Shown: positions 22,610-33,495, counted from the stretch's first letter. The stretch: 64,000 nt of DNA from Apoda limacodes (GCA_946406115.1 OX291545.1:3286001-3350000); one strand, 5' to 3'. Notes: generated from the sequence alone by a model not told the origin. Program-made: numbers and translations.

Positions 22610-22760
22610 TTTCACCACTTACCTAATTAATATCAGGTATACCCATGCCAATTTACAGCTTTCTATAGTACTAATGGTCTCTGATCTCCTCTCTCCGCGG
22701 ACAGACAAACAGACGGACGGATATGGCAAAACTATAAGGGTTGCTTGTTGACTACAGAAC
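22610..22760 (+). repeat. Dispersed lepidopteran repeat (GGACAGACAGACGG core)
   Basis: It shares CATGCCAA-TTACAGCTTTC, ACTAA-GGTCTCTGA, CCGCGGACAGACAAACAGAC, GGCAAAACTATAAGGGTT and GTTGACTACAGAACCCT with 24475-24640. I recognise this arrangement as a widespread lepidopteran non-autonomous repeat ending near GAACCCT. Confidence 0.75.
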
Positions 22761-23689
22761 CCTCAAAGCTAGTAAAAATGTAGTACTCTTAATTATGAAA
22801 TATCTTAAAACCTCGTAGGCTATGATAATACAAACAGACGGAATTCTAGAAAAGATAGATAGAATTATTTTTTGCTCGCTAAACCTATAGGAAAGTATAT
22901 ATTTATTTTTGTAACGATTTACTAAATTACAGTGTCTGAAGCACACAGTGAAAAATAAAATTATTTTAAAAGTACAAAGCGTAAGTGTTCCGTGTCGCCG
23001 TCGAGTGTGACATCGGATCCGCCTCCCTACCCTAATCTCTAAACTGCATACAAACGTGAAGACCGTAATATTTGATATCCAACGCTGTCTATATTAGTCA
23101 GACATTTACAACTGTACATGAATAGACAGCAGTTGATGCGCAATGTGAAAATGTTCTTGTAGTAATGCGACAATAACACTTCATTTGCCCCCCAAACCGA
23201 CAAGTACGAAAGTTTTATTTCTGTAGACAGTAATCTTGCGGCGTGGCGCTGAATCACGTATTACTCTAATGTCGGAATATTTTCAGAGGAAGCAGATGAG
23301 TCACGGTAATCATCATATCACTTGTTAAGTCTACATCCAAATGATTATCTAAATCTTCATCAATTCTTTACCATCACCAGCTGTCGAGTAATCGACGAAC
23401 ATTACAAATGTTTAATCATAAATTGTTTTATCATGTCAATTGACACTTATGTGAATTAGGAATATATTATTATATTGTTATTAATTATACGAGATGTGAA
23501 AATATAATATTAAAATAAAATGTATGTGATCTACAGTTATTTCTTATTTCTGAATTCATTAATTATGTAACTATTAGGTATTATAAAAATGTTAAAGCAA
23601 AATGTGCAATTATGCAACCATTTTGTTTCGACTGCTGGTATAAAATAAAATAAGTATAATTTTTTACTTTTTTTATAACGTTATTGTTT
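22761..23689. other. Gene-free stretch
   Basis: AT-rich sequence without a recognised gene, array or element end. Confidence 0.4.
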
Positions 23690-23890
23690 TCAACAAAAAG
23701 ATATGTTACTGTTTCGCTTACCTAGAACTAGATGGCGATGTAACCGTGATTTAAGATAAATAAATAAACAAACTAAAAAATAAATACTTCGGGCCCGTCA
23801 CACACTTGGCCGCTTTTTATAATTTGTTGAGATACTTTAGAGCTCTCACACTCTATGATCACTGCAAGATTATATGTATTACTGTTTTTA
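23690..23890 (+). repeat. Dispersed repeat shared with 37640-37820
   Basis: Blocks ATATGTTACTGTTTCGCTTA, GGCCCGTCACACACTTGGCC and TACTTTAGAGCTCTCACAC recur in the same order at 37656-37790. The 37-kb copy is preceded by the GTGCGAGTCGGACTCGC block, which is missing here. Confidence 0.7.
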
Positions 23891-24238
23891 CGATAAAGCA
23901 ATTAGATTATAGGTAAGTCGCCAAGCCAAGCGCAACGCCTGAATTCGAACGTAAATATTGTTATCTATTAATTTAGTAAGTGTTAGTATTCAGAATGTTT
24001 TAATTTTATTTTTACACAAATACCAACTTCATCTTTACCTTTTGATGGGATTTGAACGAATTTTTTACTTATCCGACTACATTTCTCTGTGATAGTTTTC
24101 CTTTTTATTTCATTATATTTGCTATTGCCATGATATTTTCGCACACCCAAGAACAGCCATTTATCTTGGCGTGGACGACGACGACACTGGGCTCTGACAA
24201 AAATTAGTACTTTGAGGGCCATATAGCAGCTAACTAGA

Positions 24239-24390
24239 GCCGCCATTATCCTCAATTTTCTCTTCGTAGAAAAAAATATTCTAAAATTCAAATGTTGGAA
24301 ATATAACTAGTCATAAGCTATTTTTAGGAGGTTTTATATAGTTTCAAAATAATATCTGTGAGTTGTAGTTAGCATTTATGCTAAAAACGG
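24239..24390 (+). mobile_element. MITE family M2, shortened copy
   Basis: It begins GCCGCCATTATCCTCAATTT and runs through TAGTCATAAGCTATTTTTAG and ATATCTGTGAGTTGTAGTT to an end near AAAAACGGCGG. The reverse complement of the complete copy at 27453-27658 matches it. The right inverted repeat here is reduced. No coding capacity. Confidence 0.75.
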
Positions 24391-24474
24391 CGGACAGGAA
24401 AAAAAAATCATCCCCATTTTACGAATATGGAAGACATCCTAAACAAAAATTTATTCTTATTTTATTTTACCACA

Positions 24475-24640
24475 ATGTCGGCCTAAATAATATGTACATC
24501 CATGCCAAATAACAGCTTTGTAGCACTAACGGTCTCTGAGCTAAGCCGCGGACAGACAGACAGATGGACGGATGGAAATGGCGAAACTATATCTTAGGGT
24601 TCCTTGTTGACTACAGAACTCTATAAAATAAGTATACTGA
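24475..24640 (+). repeat. Dispersed lepidopteran repeat (GGACAGACAGACAG core)
   Basis: This is the sister of 22610-22760. Its last 65 bases (GGCGAAACTATATCTTAGGG through ATAAAATAAGTATACTGAG) are duplicated 329 bases downstream at about 24905-24975, together with the start of the adjoining 40-bp array. Confidence 0.8.
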
Positions 24641-24649
24641 GCACGCGTT

Positions 24650-25330
24650 ACTTTCTCTTTCTTCGTATCTGAGTTACTATTACGCCTTCCTTACTTATAC
24701 TTTCATAACTGAGTTACTGCTACGCCTTCCTTACTCTTACTTTCATATTTGAGTTACTATTACGCCTTAATTACTCTTACTTTTGTATTTGAGTTACTAT
24801 TACGCCCTCCTTACTCATACTTTCATAAGTAAGTGACTATTACGCCGTACTTACTCTTACTTGTGTACTATTACTACCTCTAAATTAAACAAAAGTATAT
24901 ATTAATGGCAAAACTATATCTAAAGGTTCCTTATTGGCTATGGAACCGTATAAAATAAGTATACTAAGTACGCCGTCTTTTCTCTTACTTTCGTATCTGA
25001 GTTACTATTCCGCCTTCCTTACTCATACTTTCGTAACTGAGTTACTATTACCTCTTCCTTACTGCTACTTTCGTATATGAGTTACTATTACGCCTTCCTT
25101 ACGCTTGCTTTCGTATCTGAGTTACTATTACGCATTACTCACTATTCTGTATCGGAGTTACTATTACGCCTTCCTTACTCATACTTTTTAACTGTTACTA
25201 TTATTCCTACCTTACTCTTACTTTCATATTTAGGTACCTGTTACGCCTTCCTTACCCAAACTTTCGTAACTAAGTTACTATTACGCCTTACTTACTCTTA
25301 CTTTTGTACTGTTACTTCCCCTAATTTTCA
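24650..25330 (+). repeat. Two blocks of a 40-bp tandem array in a 329-bp higher-order duplication
   Basis: Units of 40 bp (for example at 24701, 24741, 24781 and 24821) have the form TTTCRTATYTGAGTTACTAT then TACGCCTTCCTTACTCWTAC. The first block is about 24650-24870. After TACTACCTCTAAATTAAAC and a copy of the preceding dispersed repeat's end, a second block runs 24965-25330 and ends in the matching TACTTCCCCTAATTTTCAC. So a segment containing repeat end plus array was itself duplicated. An 85-codon frame at 25077 is a translation of the array and not a gene. Confidence 0.9.
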
Positions 25331-25384
25331 CTAAAGTATGTTTTAACATTAGGCGGCATTACTTTGTATTGAGAAAAATATATA

Positions 25385-25435
25385 TATATTTTTTATTTTA
25401 TACCACTAAGGTGGCAAATGCCGGATGTCCATCTC
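25385..25435 (-). mobile_element. Short 3' tail of family-A retrotransposon
   Basis: On the minus strand the sequence CATTTGCCACCTTAGTGGTA is followed by TAAAATAAAAAA. Only about 30 bases of 3' UTR plus the A-rich tail are present, so this is an extreme 5' truncation or a remnant. Confidence 0.6.
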
Positions 25436-25737
25436 TCATTTTTATTTCAATTTGTTGGTAGTTTTTCCCTATTCTTTTCGGGACCTCTTTCTTTATGGAT
25501 TGCTGAGTTATTTATGAAAGATCACAATCACTTCATTTTATGCCTTATATCCTTGTAGCGACTTGGAAGTTCAAATGTGGTGTCCAGTTATGTGCGAGTG
25601 TGACCTAAAAGTAAATAATATACACTTATCAAGCGTGGGAGCGTCAACAGAGATTTTTATATTCTTACATAAATTGATACTATCTATTCAATATTTAACA
25701 CTTGCTAAACTTGTTTGTTTTGTACTTTCTAATCTAT

Positions 25738-25831
25738 ATGCCTGTGGGGCCTGTAGCCTGCGCGCCTGTGGCCTGTAGCCTGCGCGCCTATGGCCTGTAG
25801 CCTGCGCGCCTGTGGCCTGTAGCCTGCGCGC
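25738..25831 (+). repeat. 22-bp GC-rich tandem array, about 4 units
   Basis: The unit is CCTGTAGCCTGCGCGCCTGT plus GG with one variant (TATGG). It stands out as GC-rich in an AT-rich neighbourhood. Confidence 0.92.
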
Positions 25832-25991
25832 TACTTGCCTTTACCTGGTAGAGTCAATTGGCAACAATAGGTACTTACGAGCATTTTTTTATTAGAACCA
25901 ACTTTAAGTATAGTCAAAGTATGTATACCAAAATAATCAGAAGTGGTTGAACCTATCTACATTATTTGACGTAGTCCTATAGTAGTAAGGT

Positions 25992-26056
25992 GAAAATTTT
26001 CATGTACCTCAATTCAATATACCTCAAATATTGAATTGAGGTACATGAAAATTTTC
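25992..26056. repeat. Perfect 28-bp inverted repeat with 9-base loop
   Basis: The left arm 25992-26019 starts GAAAATTTTCATGTACC; the right arm 26029-26056 is its exact reverse complement. The loop is TACCTCAAA. No mismatch is present in 28 pairs. The sequence would form a long hairpin if transcribed. It shows no target duplication that I can see. Whether it is a small-RNA precursor or a recent foldback created by strand switching cannot be told from sequence. Confidence 0.97.
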
Positions 26057-27452
26057 GTTTATATTTGCTGTATTTGTGGAAGCTCATCCAGGTCTTATAT
26101 TTCACCTAGCTAGGCCATTGTCCTTTCTTCGCACTCATGGACCGCGTAGCCCTTCACCACTAGGTAGAAGCGGTCACACACACGAGTACCTAATATCCTG
26201 CTATTGATACGAAAACAAAACAGAGAAATATGACAATACATTTATTACCTGGAAAGTTTGAAAATAAAAAAAACTCTGTGGCTCCCAGCGATTTTCAGTT
26301 CTCGGATCAGTGAAAAATACTGGCTCCATCAGAAATCAGAAAATATTGTTTATATAGATATTTAGATAGTATGTTGTCAAGATGTATTGTAATATTTGAA
26401 ATATTGTACTTGAGTAAAGCTAAAATCTTTTGGATGATTGCCTGCCGACGTCATAGAGGTTCCGCGACAAGTCCTGCGTCACAGAAGCTGTTTTGCCGAC
26501 TGATGGGAAACAAACTTACACATATCTGTCAATTACGGTGAACCTAGCTTCTTAACTATATCTAAATCTGCTTTCTGTCAAAATCGGCACATTTCAATAC
26601 AATAATTCTTTATGCCGTTTGCGGTTGAGACGCAGGAACCGTGGATTCCTTTGTGTGCCCGTCTGAAAAAGAAGAAAGTACCGATCATTGCTGCCTCTAC
26701 ATAGGAAGGGACACATATAATAGTATATTATGAAATTATGTCCAGGGGCTCAATGTTTTGGGCATTCTTTTGTCTTTAATTTTTCATTTCAGATTTTACA
26801 TCTCAACAGGGTTAATATTTTAAGTTTTATTTTGGGTTATTCTTATATTTTTGTACCGTGTTGTATTTTGTTTCTTTTAATAAAAACTTGGGAGATTTTT
26901 TAATACACATACTTAGATATTTTCGATCAAAATGTAATACTTACGTACATTTTCGTAACATAGAAGGGCCTCTGTACCGTATTTTTGTAATTAAAGCGGT
27001 TTAATTAGTTTATTTATAATTATGAAAGTGGCAACATCAAAGTGGTCTCGGTGTGACTCGTGGGCACGAGGCACGAGACACAAGGCACGAGGCGCGTCCG
27101 GTGCGCGAATGTGACAAATGTAAATTACAACGAAGTGTGCGCAACATATGTATTTATAGATATAATCGTCCTGTACCGACAAACATTATAACTGGTTGAT
27201 CAATGTGTTTTTAAAAAGTAATAAAACTTTAGAAAAGGCATAGGTATATATGTATAAATTATTGTTTTTTTTCCAACATCAACACCTTCTAACTTTATAT
27301 ACACATCAAAAATTCTAAGCAACACCAATTAATATTTTGAGTCGACAATATTTCTTCGGTTTTCAGTAAGAAAATGTTTACATCATACACATATTGCTTT
27401 ATATTATAAGGCTTTTGTCAGTAATTTAAGGGCCCTCTTACAGCACCCTATC
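26057..27452. other. Gene-free stretch
   Basis: Positions 27055-27095 are a short run of GGCACGAG-type motifs. No coding region, array or element ends were recognised. Confidence 0.45.
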
Positions 27453-27658
27453 GCCGCCATTAGATATCCTCAATTATTTTAATAACGAATTTGTGAAATC
27501 CAAATGTTTGCAGAATTACCAACTACAACTCACAGATATTATCTGGAATCTATATAAAACGTTCTAAAAATAGCTTGTGACTAGTTTTATATTTCCAAAA
27601 TTTAGATTTTAGAAATTAGCTTTCTATGAAGAGAAAATTGAGCATATCTAATGGCGGC
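27453..27658 (-). mobile_element. MITE family M2, complete copy
   Basis: Terminal inverted repeats GCCGCCATTAGATATCCTCA and its near complement ending ATATCTAATGGCGGC enclose 206 bp. It is in inverted orientation to the copy at 24239-24390. I see no clear target-site duplication, so the superfamily is open. Confidence 0.8.
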
Positions 27659-27664
27659 CTTAGT

Positions 27665-28100
27665 TAACTTCCATATATCCCGAAGTGACGTGACGAAGAC
27701 ATCGACGGATCATTGAATTTATAAGGTTCTTGATCTTATCCTGCGACAATTGCTCCTAATGCTTAGTAGCTCCTGCAGTTGTGTGGTGGATACCTGTCCA
27801 GGTCTCTCAAAACACGCCTCTGGAGCGTATTCCAAACGCTCAATCGGGTTTAATTCGCCTGAGCTGGCCAGGGCAGAACTTGAATGTTGTCCTGCACCGG
27901 CCTTATTGGGTCTCTCCTCCGTCGACTAGGATGCTGTTCTGCGAGGTCCCCCGTATTGGTGTAACGGTGCCAAAGACGATTAATTACACTTCAGCTTACA
28001 CCAAAAGTCCGGACCACCTCCGACTGATTATTCCCAAATTTGCAGCATTCATATCACTCCTGGCGGTTCATCATTTGTTAAATGTCGCTTCTGCATGACG
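27665..28100 (-). pseudogene. Tc1-like transposase with internal deletion
   Basis: Tc1 transposases bind element ends with an N-terminal helix-turn-helix and cut with a DDE-type core. The minus strand first gives an HTH segment (FGVS then VINRLWHRYTNTGDLAEQHP), then moves directly to NIQVLPWPAQ, which lies just before the third catalytic residue, and in other frames GELNPIERL and QLSQDKIKNLINSMIRRC. The usual SPDLNPIE box is here SGELNPIE. The region holding the first two catalytic Asp residues is missing, and frames shift several times. It directly adjoins the M2 MITE. I recognise the family by motif order; termini were not found. Confidence 0.75.
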
Positions 28101-28701
28101 TAGTCAATATTTTTTCAGGTTTCGCAACAATAAATGTTCTTAAAATTAAGAAAAGTCGTAAATATGCACCAATTAAAATCTGCCTCAAAGAAACAAAAGA
28201 ATATTTTTTATTTTTAAATTTAAAATAAATTCTTCTTTAAAAAAAAATATTTAAAAACTAAAAAAATAAGTTACTGTAAAATCTATCACAAAATGTAATC
28301 GTGATCCTTAAACATTTTTGCTGTATGTACGCTCGTAGGTACACCTTGAATAACGTTTTGAAAGTTGATTAATTCCCTTTGAAAAAAGTCTTGATATTGG
28401 GTAAATCAAAAAACTCTACATCACATCCTCGGCCCTCAACTAACATGGAGATGTCGATTTTTATACCGTTTAAGTAAACCTTTTGCAAGGTGTTCCATTT
28501 TAAAACCTTGCCGTTCGGATGGCAGCGCCTGCGACACCTGACCGATAGGTACCGCAGTATACCTATTAATAGATACACAGTAGCACTCTGAAACCCATTT
28601 AAGGCGATGGAATACCCAAACGAGATAAGTTTTAAAGAATTTGATTATTTTTGTACTCTTTTTGACATTAAAAAAATTATATAGTATAGTTCAAACCTTA
28701 A
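28101..28701. other. Unassigned DNA
   Basis: No recognisable features; a 69-codon minus-strand frame at 28369-28578 has no family resemblance. Confidence 0.4.
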
Positions 28702-29097
28702 TTAAGAGGATACGATTCGCGGCGCCTCGCAGCGGGCTTCATACAAACGAATTTCTCATTTGTTTTTGATATTTACTGATCAAACACTGTGAAATTTATT
28801 AGTCATAATCCTAAGCCGAATACCTATGTCTGTAGTTTTCCAAAATCTTGTAAAATGTTTTTATTAATTAGAAATCTTTTTGAAACCATTTGTATGAAAA
28901 TCTAGAATTCTGTACAACTTTTGAACTATAAAATTTATAAAAAAACTGGCACACTGCAGACCTAGATATTTATTGCAAGAACATGTCTTCAAAATTTCGT
29001 CGTGTTTGGTCAGCAAGTGTCAAAAATAAGTGAGAAATTCTTTTGTATGAAGCATGCTAAGAGGCGCTCCGAATTGTATTCTCTTAAGTGGATTTGC
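28702..29097 (+). mobile_element. TTAA-flanked MITE, complete copy
   Basis: Both ends lie on TTAA (28702-28705 and 29094-29097). The left end TTAAGAGGATACGATTCGCG and the right end, CCGAATTGTATTCTCTTAA, form imperfect terminal inverted repeats of about 26 bp. There is no open frame of note. A truncated relative sits at 12676-12992. TTAA target duplication is characteristic of piggyBac, so a piggyBac-mobilised MITE is the likeliest class, but the termini are not the canonical CCCT type, so this remains an inference. Confidence 0.82.
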
Positions 29098-29529
29098 TAA
29101 TATTATAACAATTAGGCTGTTAAAACATTTACGAAAAAAAATTTATTCTGACACTCTATTATCGGGCTTTAATTCAAATTGTTTGGAAAACTAAGACTGA
29201 TATTTTCTTGATTCTTATTTCATAAAACACCTTAAACACCCTTGTGGCAGACGAAAGTGAGGGAGAGGCCCGTTGGTATTATTAGTTTAGGAAATTGATG
29301 CTTTATAGAACTAGCCACTTTTTATAGAACTAGCCACTTTGATCTAAAAGAAATTTGGTTAAGAATTTTAAATTCAAATTTATTTCAATTTTAAGCTTGT
29401 CTTTTTGTGTTTCGAATGTAATAATTCATTTGTTTTCGCGTCATTCAATTGTGCTTTGACATCGTTCTGTGCTCAATATCGATAACATAAATATCGCATA
29501 ATTTTTCAAATACGAATTCCATCGTGCCA
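29098..29529. other. Unassigned DNA
   Basis: A short direct duplication TTTTATAGAACTAGCCACTT lies at about 29300-29340. Nothing else was recognised. Confidence 0.4.
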
Positions 29530-30165
29530 CTAGCGCTGCAGAAAAAACTCGAAGGATTAATGATGTGTACCGAGAAGCCATTGTAAAATAAAAAATAAAA
29601 TTGTTCTGAAAATTATGCCCTCCAGAACCAATCTACCTAGACCCTAGTCGTCAATGAGGAATTGAAAGTGATCGTGGAATCGAATCCATCTCAAACCACG
29701 TCAGAGTTAGCTGCAGGCTTCGCTGTGAGTGATAAAACCATTTTGAATCAGTTAAAACAAATTGGAAAAGTGAAAAAGCTTGAAAAATGGGTACCGTATG
29801 AACTAAGTGAAGCAAACCAACAAACACGCGTCGACTGCTGCGTCACGTTACTCAACCGTCACAATAACGAGGGGATTTTGAATTGTATCATTACTTGTGA
29901 TGAAAAATGGATCCTATACGAAAATCCGAAACGCTCATAACAGTGGTTAAATCCAAGAGAACCGGCTAAATCCTGCCCCAAGCGAAAGTTGACTCAAAAA
30001 AAGGTTGTGTAACTAGAGTAGCTAGGATTGGAATGTCTCCGCTCCCGCAATTTTTTCAGCAACGGAATGAATGAACTCCCTATAAAATGGCAAAAGTGCA
30101 TAGATCACAACAGTACCTACTTTGATTGATTAAATATAAAAAATGTAAAAAAAAATATAGTTTTG
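29530..30165 (+). pseudogene. mariner transposase with internal deletions
   Basis: Mariner transposases cut and paste their own element at TA sites. Pieces in order are an N-terminal TRRINDVYREAIV (about 29549-29587), a 92-codon frame 29662-29940 with the HTH segment QTTSELAAGFAVSDKTILNQ and the first catalytic Asp in ITCDEKWILYENPKR, then after a TAA SCPKRKLTQKK, and near 30085-30122 a C-terminal-like KMAKVHRSQQYL region in another frame. The central part with the second and third catalytic residues is deleted. Compared with a usual length of about 345 residues, roughly half is left. Inverted repeats were not identified. Confidence 0.88.
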
Positions 30166-30928
30166 ACCTAATATAGAGCATTTGTTTGTTTACGCGTCTT
30201 ACATTTTACACAATTGTACCGCCTCAAGTGAATGTCCCGAACTTTGTGTTAGTTCCCTATTACTTTTTCTGTTAAAAAACCAAAAATATAACTTTCCTTA
30301 TGAATATGGTATACCACAAAACAAAGTTAAATAAGGTATTGACTATCCAGTCTCCACTACAGCGAGCGTCATGGAAAGTGCTGCATTTGGTTTTAAGTAA
30401 CAATAACACAATAATATTAGTATACTCGTAGTCATAATATGTATGAAATTGATGGCGGCACTCCCCGCGGTATGCCGTCACTATGTAAAAATATTCGTTT
30501 CATAACACAAATATTCCTACATACTCCTCACATTAAATTTTTTATGCATTACGAATGTTGCACCTACGACTCTATTTGAAAATCTAAAAACGTTTTAATG
30601 AGCTATTTAATAGTTTATTAATGTAAATCTGTGTAAGCGAGATTGTCGATAAGTAACGCACACTAGCAAAATGTTGATTCTAAAAAAAAGAAACTATCAA
30701 AACCAGTAATGCTTTTAGGCGCATTCCTGAAATTCTTATTTTAATGTGTTTTAAAAGAAATAACTTCTAATTTCACCGACTTAGTGCAAAGTAGCACTAT
30801 AACTGTAACATTGTGTACGTACCTACCGACTTTTGTCACGCCAAATGAGAAATTAATTCCTACGACTATATTTTTTTATAGCAGCTTACGATAGCAAAAA
30901 CAAGTATAGGCCCTGCCTCATGTTGAGC
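30166..30928. other. Unassigned DNA
   Basis: No recognised gene or element. Confidence 0.4.
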
Positions 30929-31200
30929 AGTCACCGTACCCTATGTTGTACACTTCACCGTAGCCTATGTGTACACTTCACCGTAGCATATGTGTACACT
31001 TCACCGTACTGTATGTGTACTCTTCACCGTACCGTATGTGTACACTTCACCGTAGCCTATGTGTACACTTCACCGTACTGTATGTGTACTCTTCACCGTA
31101 CCGTATGTGTTCACTTCACCGTAGCCTATGTGTACACTTCACCATAGCCTATGTGTACACTTCACTATAGCCTATGTGCACACATCACCGTAACCTATTT
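30929..31200 (+). repeat. 23-bp tandem array, about 11-12 units
   Basis: The unit is CTTCACCGTAGCCTATGTGT plus ACA, with variants GTACTGTATG and GTACCGTATG that alternate in the middle of the array, pointing to duplication of multi-unit blocks. Open frames across it encode repeats such as CTLHRS and are not genes. Confidence 0.95.
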
Positions 31201-32319
31201 ATATAAATTTAGGTTTAAAGCACACCGATGGAGTCTTTGTCGATTGTGAGTTTGTCTTTAGCAGCGGTGTAGCTCTTGGCGCTCAAGTTCGAATTAACCA
31301 TTTACGACGTCTTTTATGCTACAAAATCATTATGCTTACATACCAACCATGTTAATCCATTACCAAATGTAATTGCAATTGTCTTCACGATTGTCGTCAA
31401 GAGTCAGCCCCCAGGACCAATAAATTATATACAACAAATTTAAATAATATGCTTAAGGACATATTTTATATTTATTATTTTTTTTAATACATACGAGTAA
31501 AACGGTGAACATCGTTTGTTTTAAAGTTGGGTAAAAAGAGACTAATTCAAGAATAATTGACATAAGTGCCTACCCATGAAACGAAAAAAACAGAAAAAGA
31601 CAGAAAAATATTAGTCGATTATTGTTGAAAGTTTAAACCAATTACCATATACTCGCTTATATTAATATAATGAACTGTAGTTGCCGTATTTAATTAGGTA
31701 AGTACTTGTTTTTGACTATCAAATGTCATTATAGGTACTAATAATATCGAATACCTAACTGCACAAAAGTCAGAATATATTATTCTACAATAAAGTACAG
31801 ATTAAAGCTGTTAAGCTTTATTATAGTTTTAAATAAAAATAACCTTAGCTGTAGATTGGCTTTGGCTTTGCAGACCACGTAATTGCTGTGAGTTGCCGCA
31901 TTTTACCAAAATAAATTACTAAAACTATTATGTTTTATGTTCTCGTCCATACCTTCTTTGTAAAGTTATTATCCGAGGAACAGTTTCATTAACAATATTC
32001 AATTTCAATTCGACTTATTTGATTGCAATATTTAGTATGGTCGGTGACGTCACATCGAAGCTGGCGGGTGCGACGACCTCCGAACTAATTACTTTAGTCA
32101 GATCTCCGATATAAACGTAGAAATTGTAATAAACACAAATCGTATTCGATTTATCGAGACGATACCCGACAGTGCGGTGGCAAGAGTTTTACTGACAGAT
32201 TCATGTACAATAGCGTTTATTTGTTAATTTGCAATACTTTTAGATTTAAAAATATAATATGCCTTGATTCGATTAGATCTCTTTTTAAGCGACTTTCGAC
32301 CGAACCGACAATTCAGATG
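31201..32319. other. Gene-free stretch
   Basis: AT-rich, no feature recognised. Confidence 0.4.
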
Positions 32320-32655
32320 TTTATATTTTTTTTATGTATGTTCGGGCATAACTAGACGGTCATATAAAGACGGATTTGCAAAATTCTTTTTTTATTTATA
32401 AGGGTTATACTTCCGAGTTGGTCCCATATTAATATAGTCAATTTAAAACCTTAACTTTTGGTCAAAAAATAATAATTGGTGTTAATTTGGAACTCGTGAA
32501 ACCCCTTTTATGTTGATGATAGTATAAAATTTTGATTCGAGTATAGATGGTTTTAGTGTACGAAAAAAGCAACCGTCAATCAAATTTTTTTATTTTTTTA
32601 AATAAAAAAATTTAAACAAAAAAACAACCGGCTTCAAAAAGATGCACTAAACTGT
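32320..32655 (+). repeat. Dispersed repeat family E, copy 2
   Basis: It contains TATTTTTTTTATGTATGTTC, CTTCCGAGTTGGTCCCAT, GTGTACGAAAAAAGCAACCG and ends AACCGGCTTCAAAAAGATGC. The order matches the 12-kb copy and the reverse complement of 61620-61910. The (TA)n tract of copy 1 is not present. Confidence 0.72.
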
Positions 32656-32879
32656 ATATATTCAAATCTTTTTATTCTTGTGTATGTAGATACTTACCTA
32701 CTTTACTACTAATAAAATGGATAACAACTGAACTACGCAGTGAACCACGCGCCACGCGCCACGGCGCACGGGAAAATGATTGCCCCGACCTCTATCAACT
32801 ATTTTACCTCATTTTATTTAGAAGTCGCAAGCACTTTGTTAGGGTTTAGGGTAGGTACAAAATTATAAAAGAATAGTTA

Positions 32880-33019
32880 TTTATGTTATTAGTGCGGTAA
32901 ATTGGTTATTACACACGAGTAGACGAATGTACCATGGTCTGGAGTTCGTAAATACCAATTCCACTCGAATGTCATACAATGTTTTACAACACATTTGTGA
33001 GAAAACAATATAATTTATA
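32880..33019 (+). repeat. Dispersed repeat family D, copy 2 left part
   Basis: TACACACGAGTAGACGAATG, TACCATGGTC, AATACCAATTCCACTCGAAT and ATAATTTATAGG match 9685-9806. At ATAATTTATAGG the homology stops where the 3' end of a chimeric retrotransposon begins (CAAAGTCAAATTTT). Confidence 0.8.
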
Positions 33020-33495
33020 GGCAAAGTCAAATTTTTTTATTCAAATTAGGTTTTTACAAACACTTCTGAATCGTCAAAGTTATGAAATGGGTACTATTTT
33101 GTGACTTCACTTTTCTTGCTGAAACTATTGATATTTTTGTGTACATATAAAAGATTTTCATATATGTACTGCGACACTAAAGTTAAAATATTTACTTCCG
33201 TAAACCTATTCCTCAGTGATATCCTCTTCTTACCATCATCTCTAAATATACCAACAGGCTCTAAAATGGCAGGAGTGTTGATGCTCACTAGAGCTCGACG
33301 TATAATGTCATTGAGTCTGCTGTGGCGAAACGTTCTGCCTGCGCTTCGAACACATGATAAACCATGGTGACCGAGGTGATCGATCATTTCGCCGCATTGA
33401 CAACGATGGTTCATTAGTGACCGCTCCTACACGTAAGCAAGATGCAAGTCGAAATGTGGAATTATCCATTAATCCATCCATCCAAAGGTAATCTT
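33020..33495 (-). mobile_element. Chimeric retrotransposon fragment: unknown domain joined to family-B tail
   Basis: On the minus strand a partly open region (frame switch near 33400) reads LMDNSTFRLASCLRVGAV, then CQCGEMIDHLGHHGLSCVRS and LNDIIRRALVSINTPAILEP, a Cys/His-containing domain I know from the region downstream of some invertebrate RTs. At 33226 the frame passes into RISLRNRFTEVNILTLVSQY and LLYVHKNINSFSKKS, which is the family-B tail of 43036-43156. Family B's last 120 codons are then skipped, and the 3' UTR end (ATAACTTTGACGATTC) follows, finishing at TTTGACTTTG near 33020. The junction lies at a short shared motif, AGGATATC. Confidence 0.75.

Noticed and set aside
30920..31170. 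Open frames of 67-75 residues with CTLHR repeats
   Set aside because: Translations of the 23-bp array.
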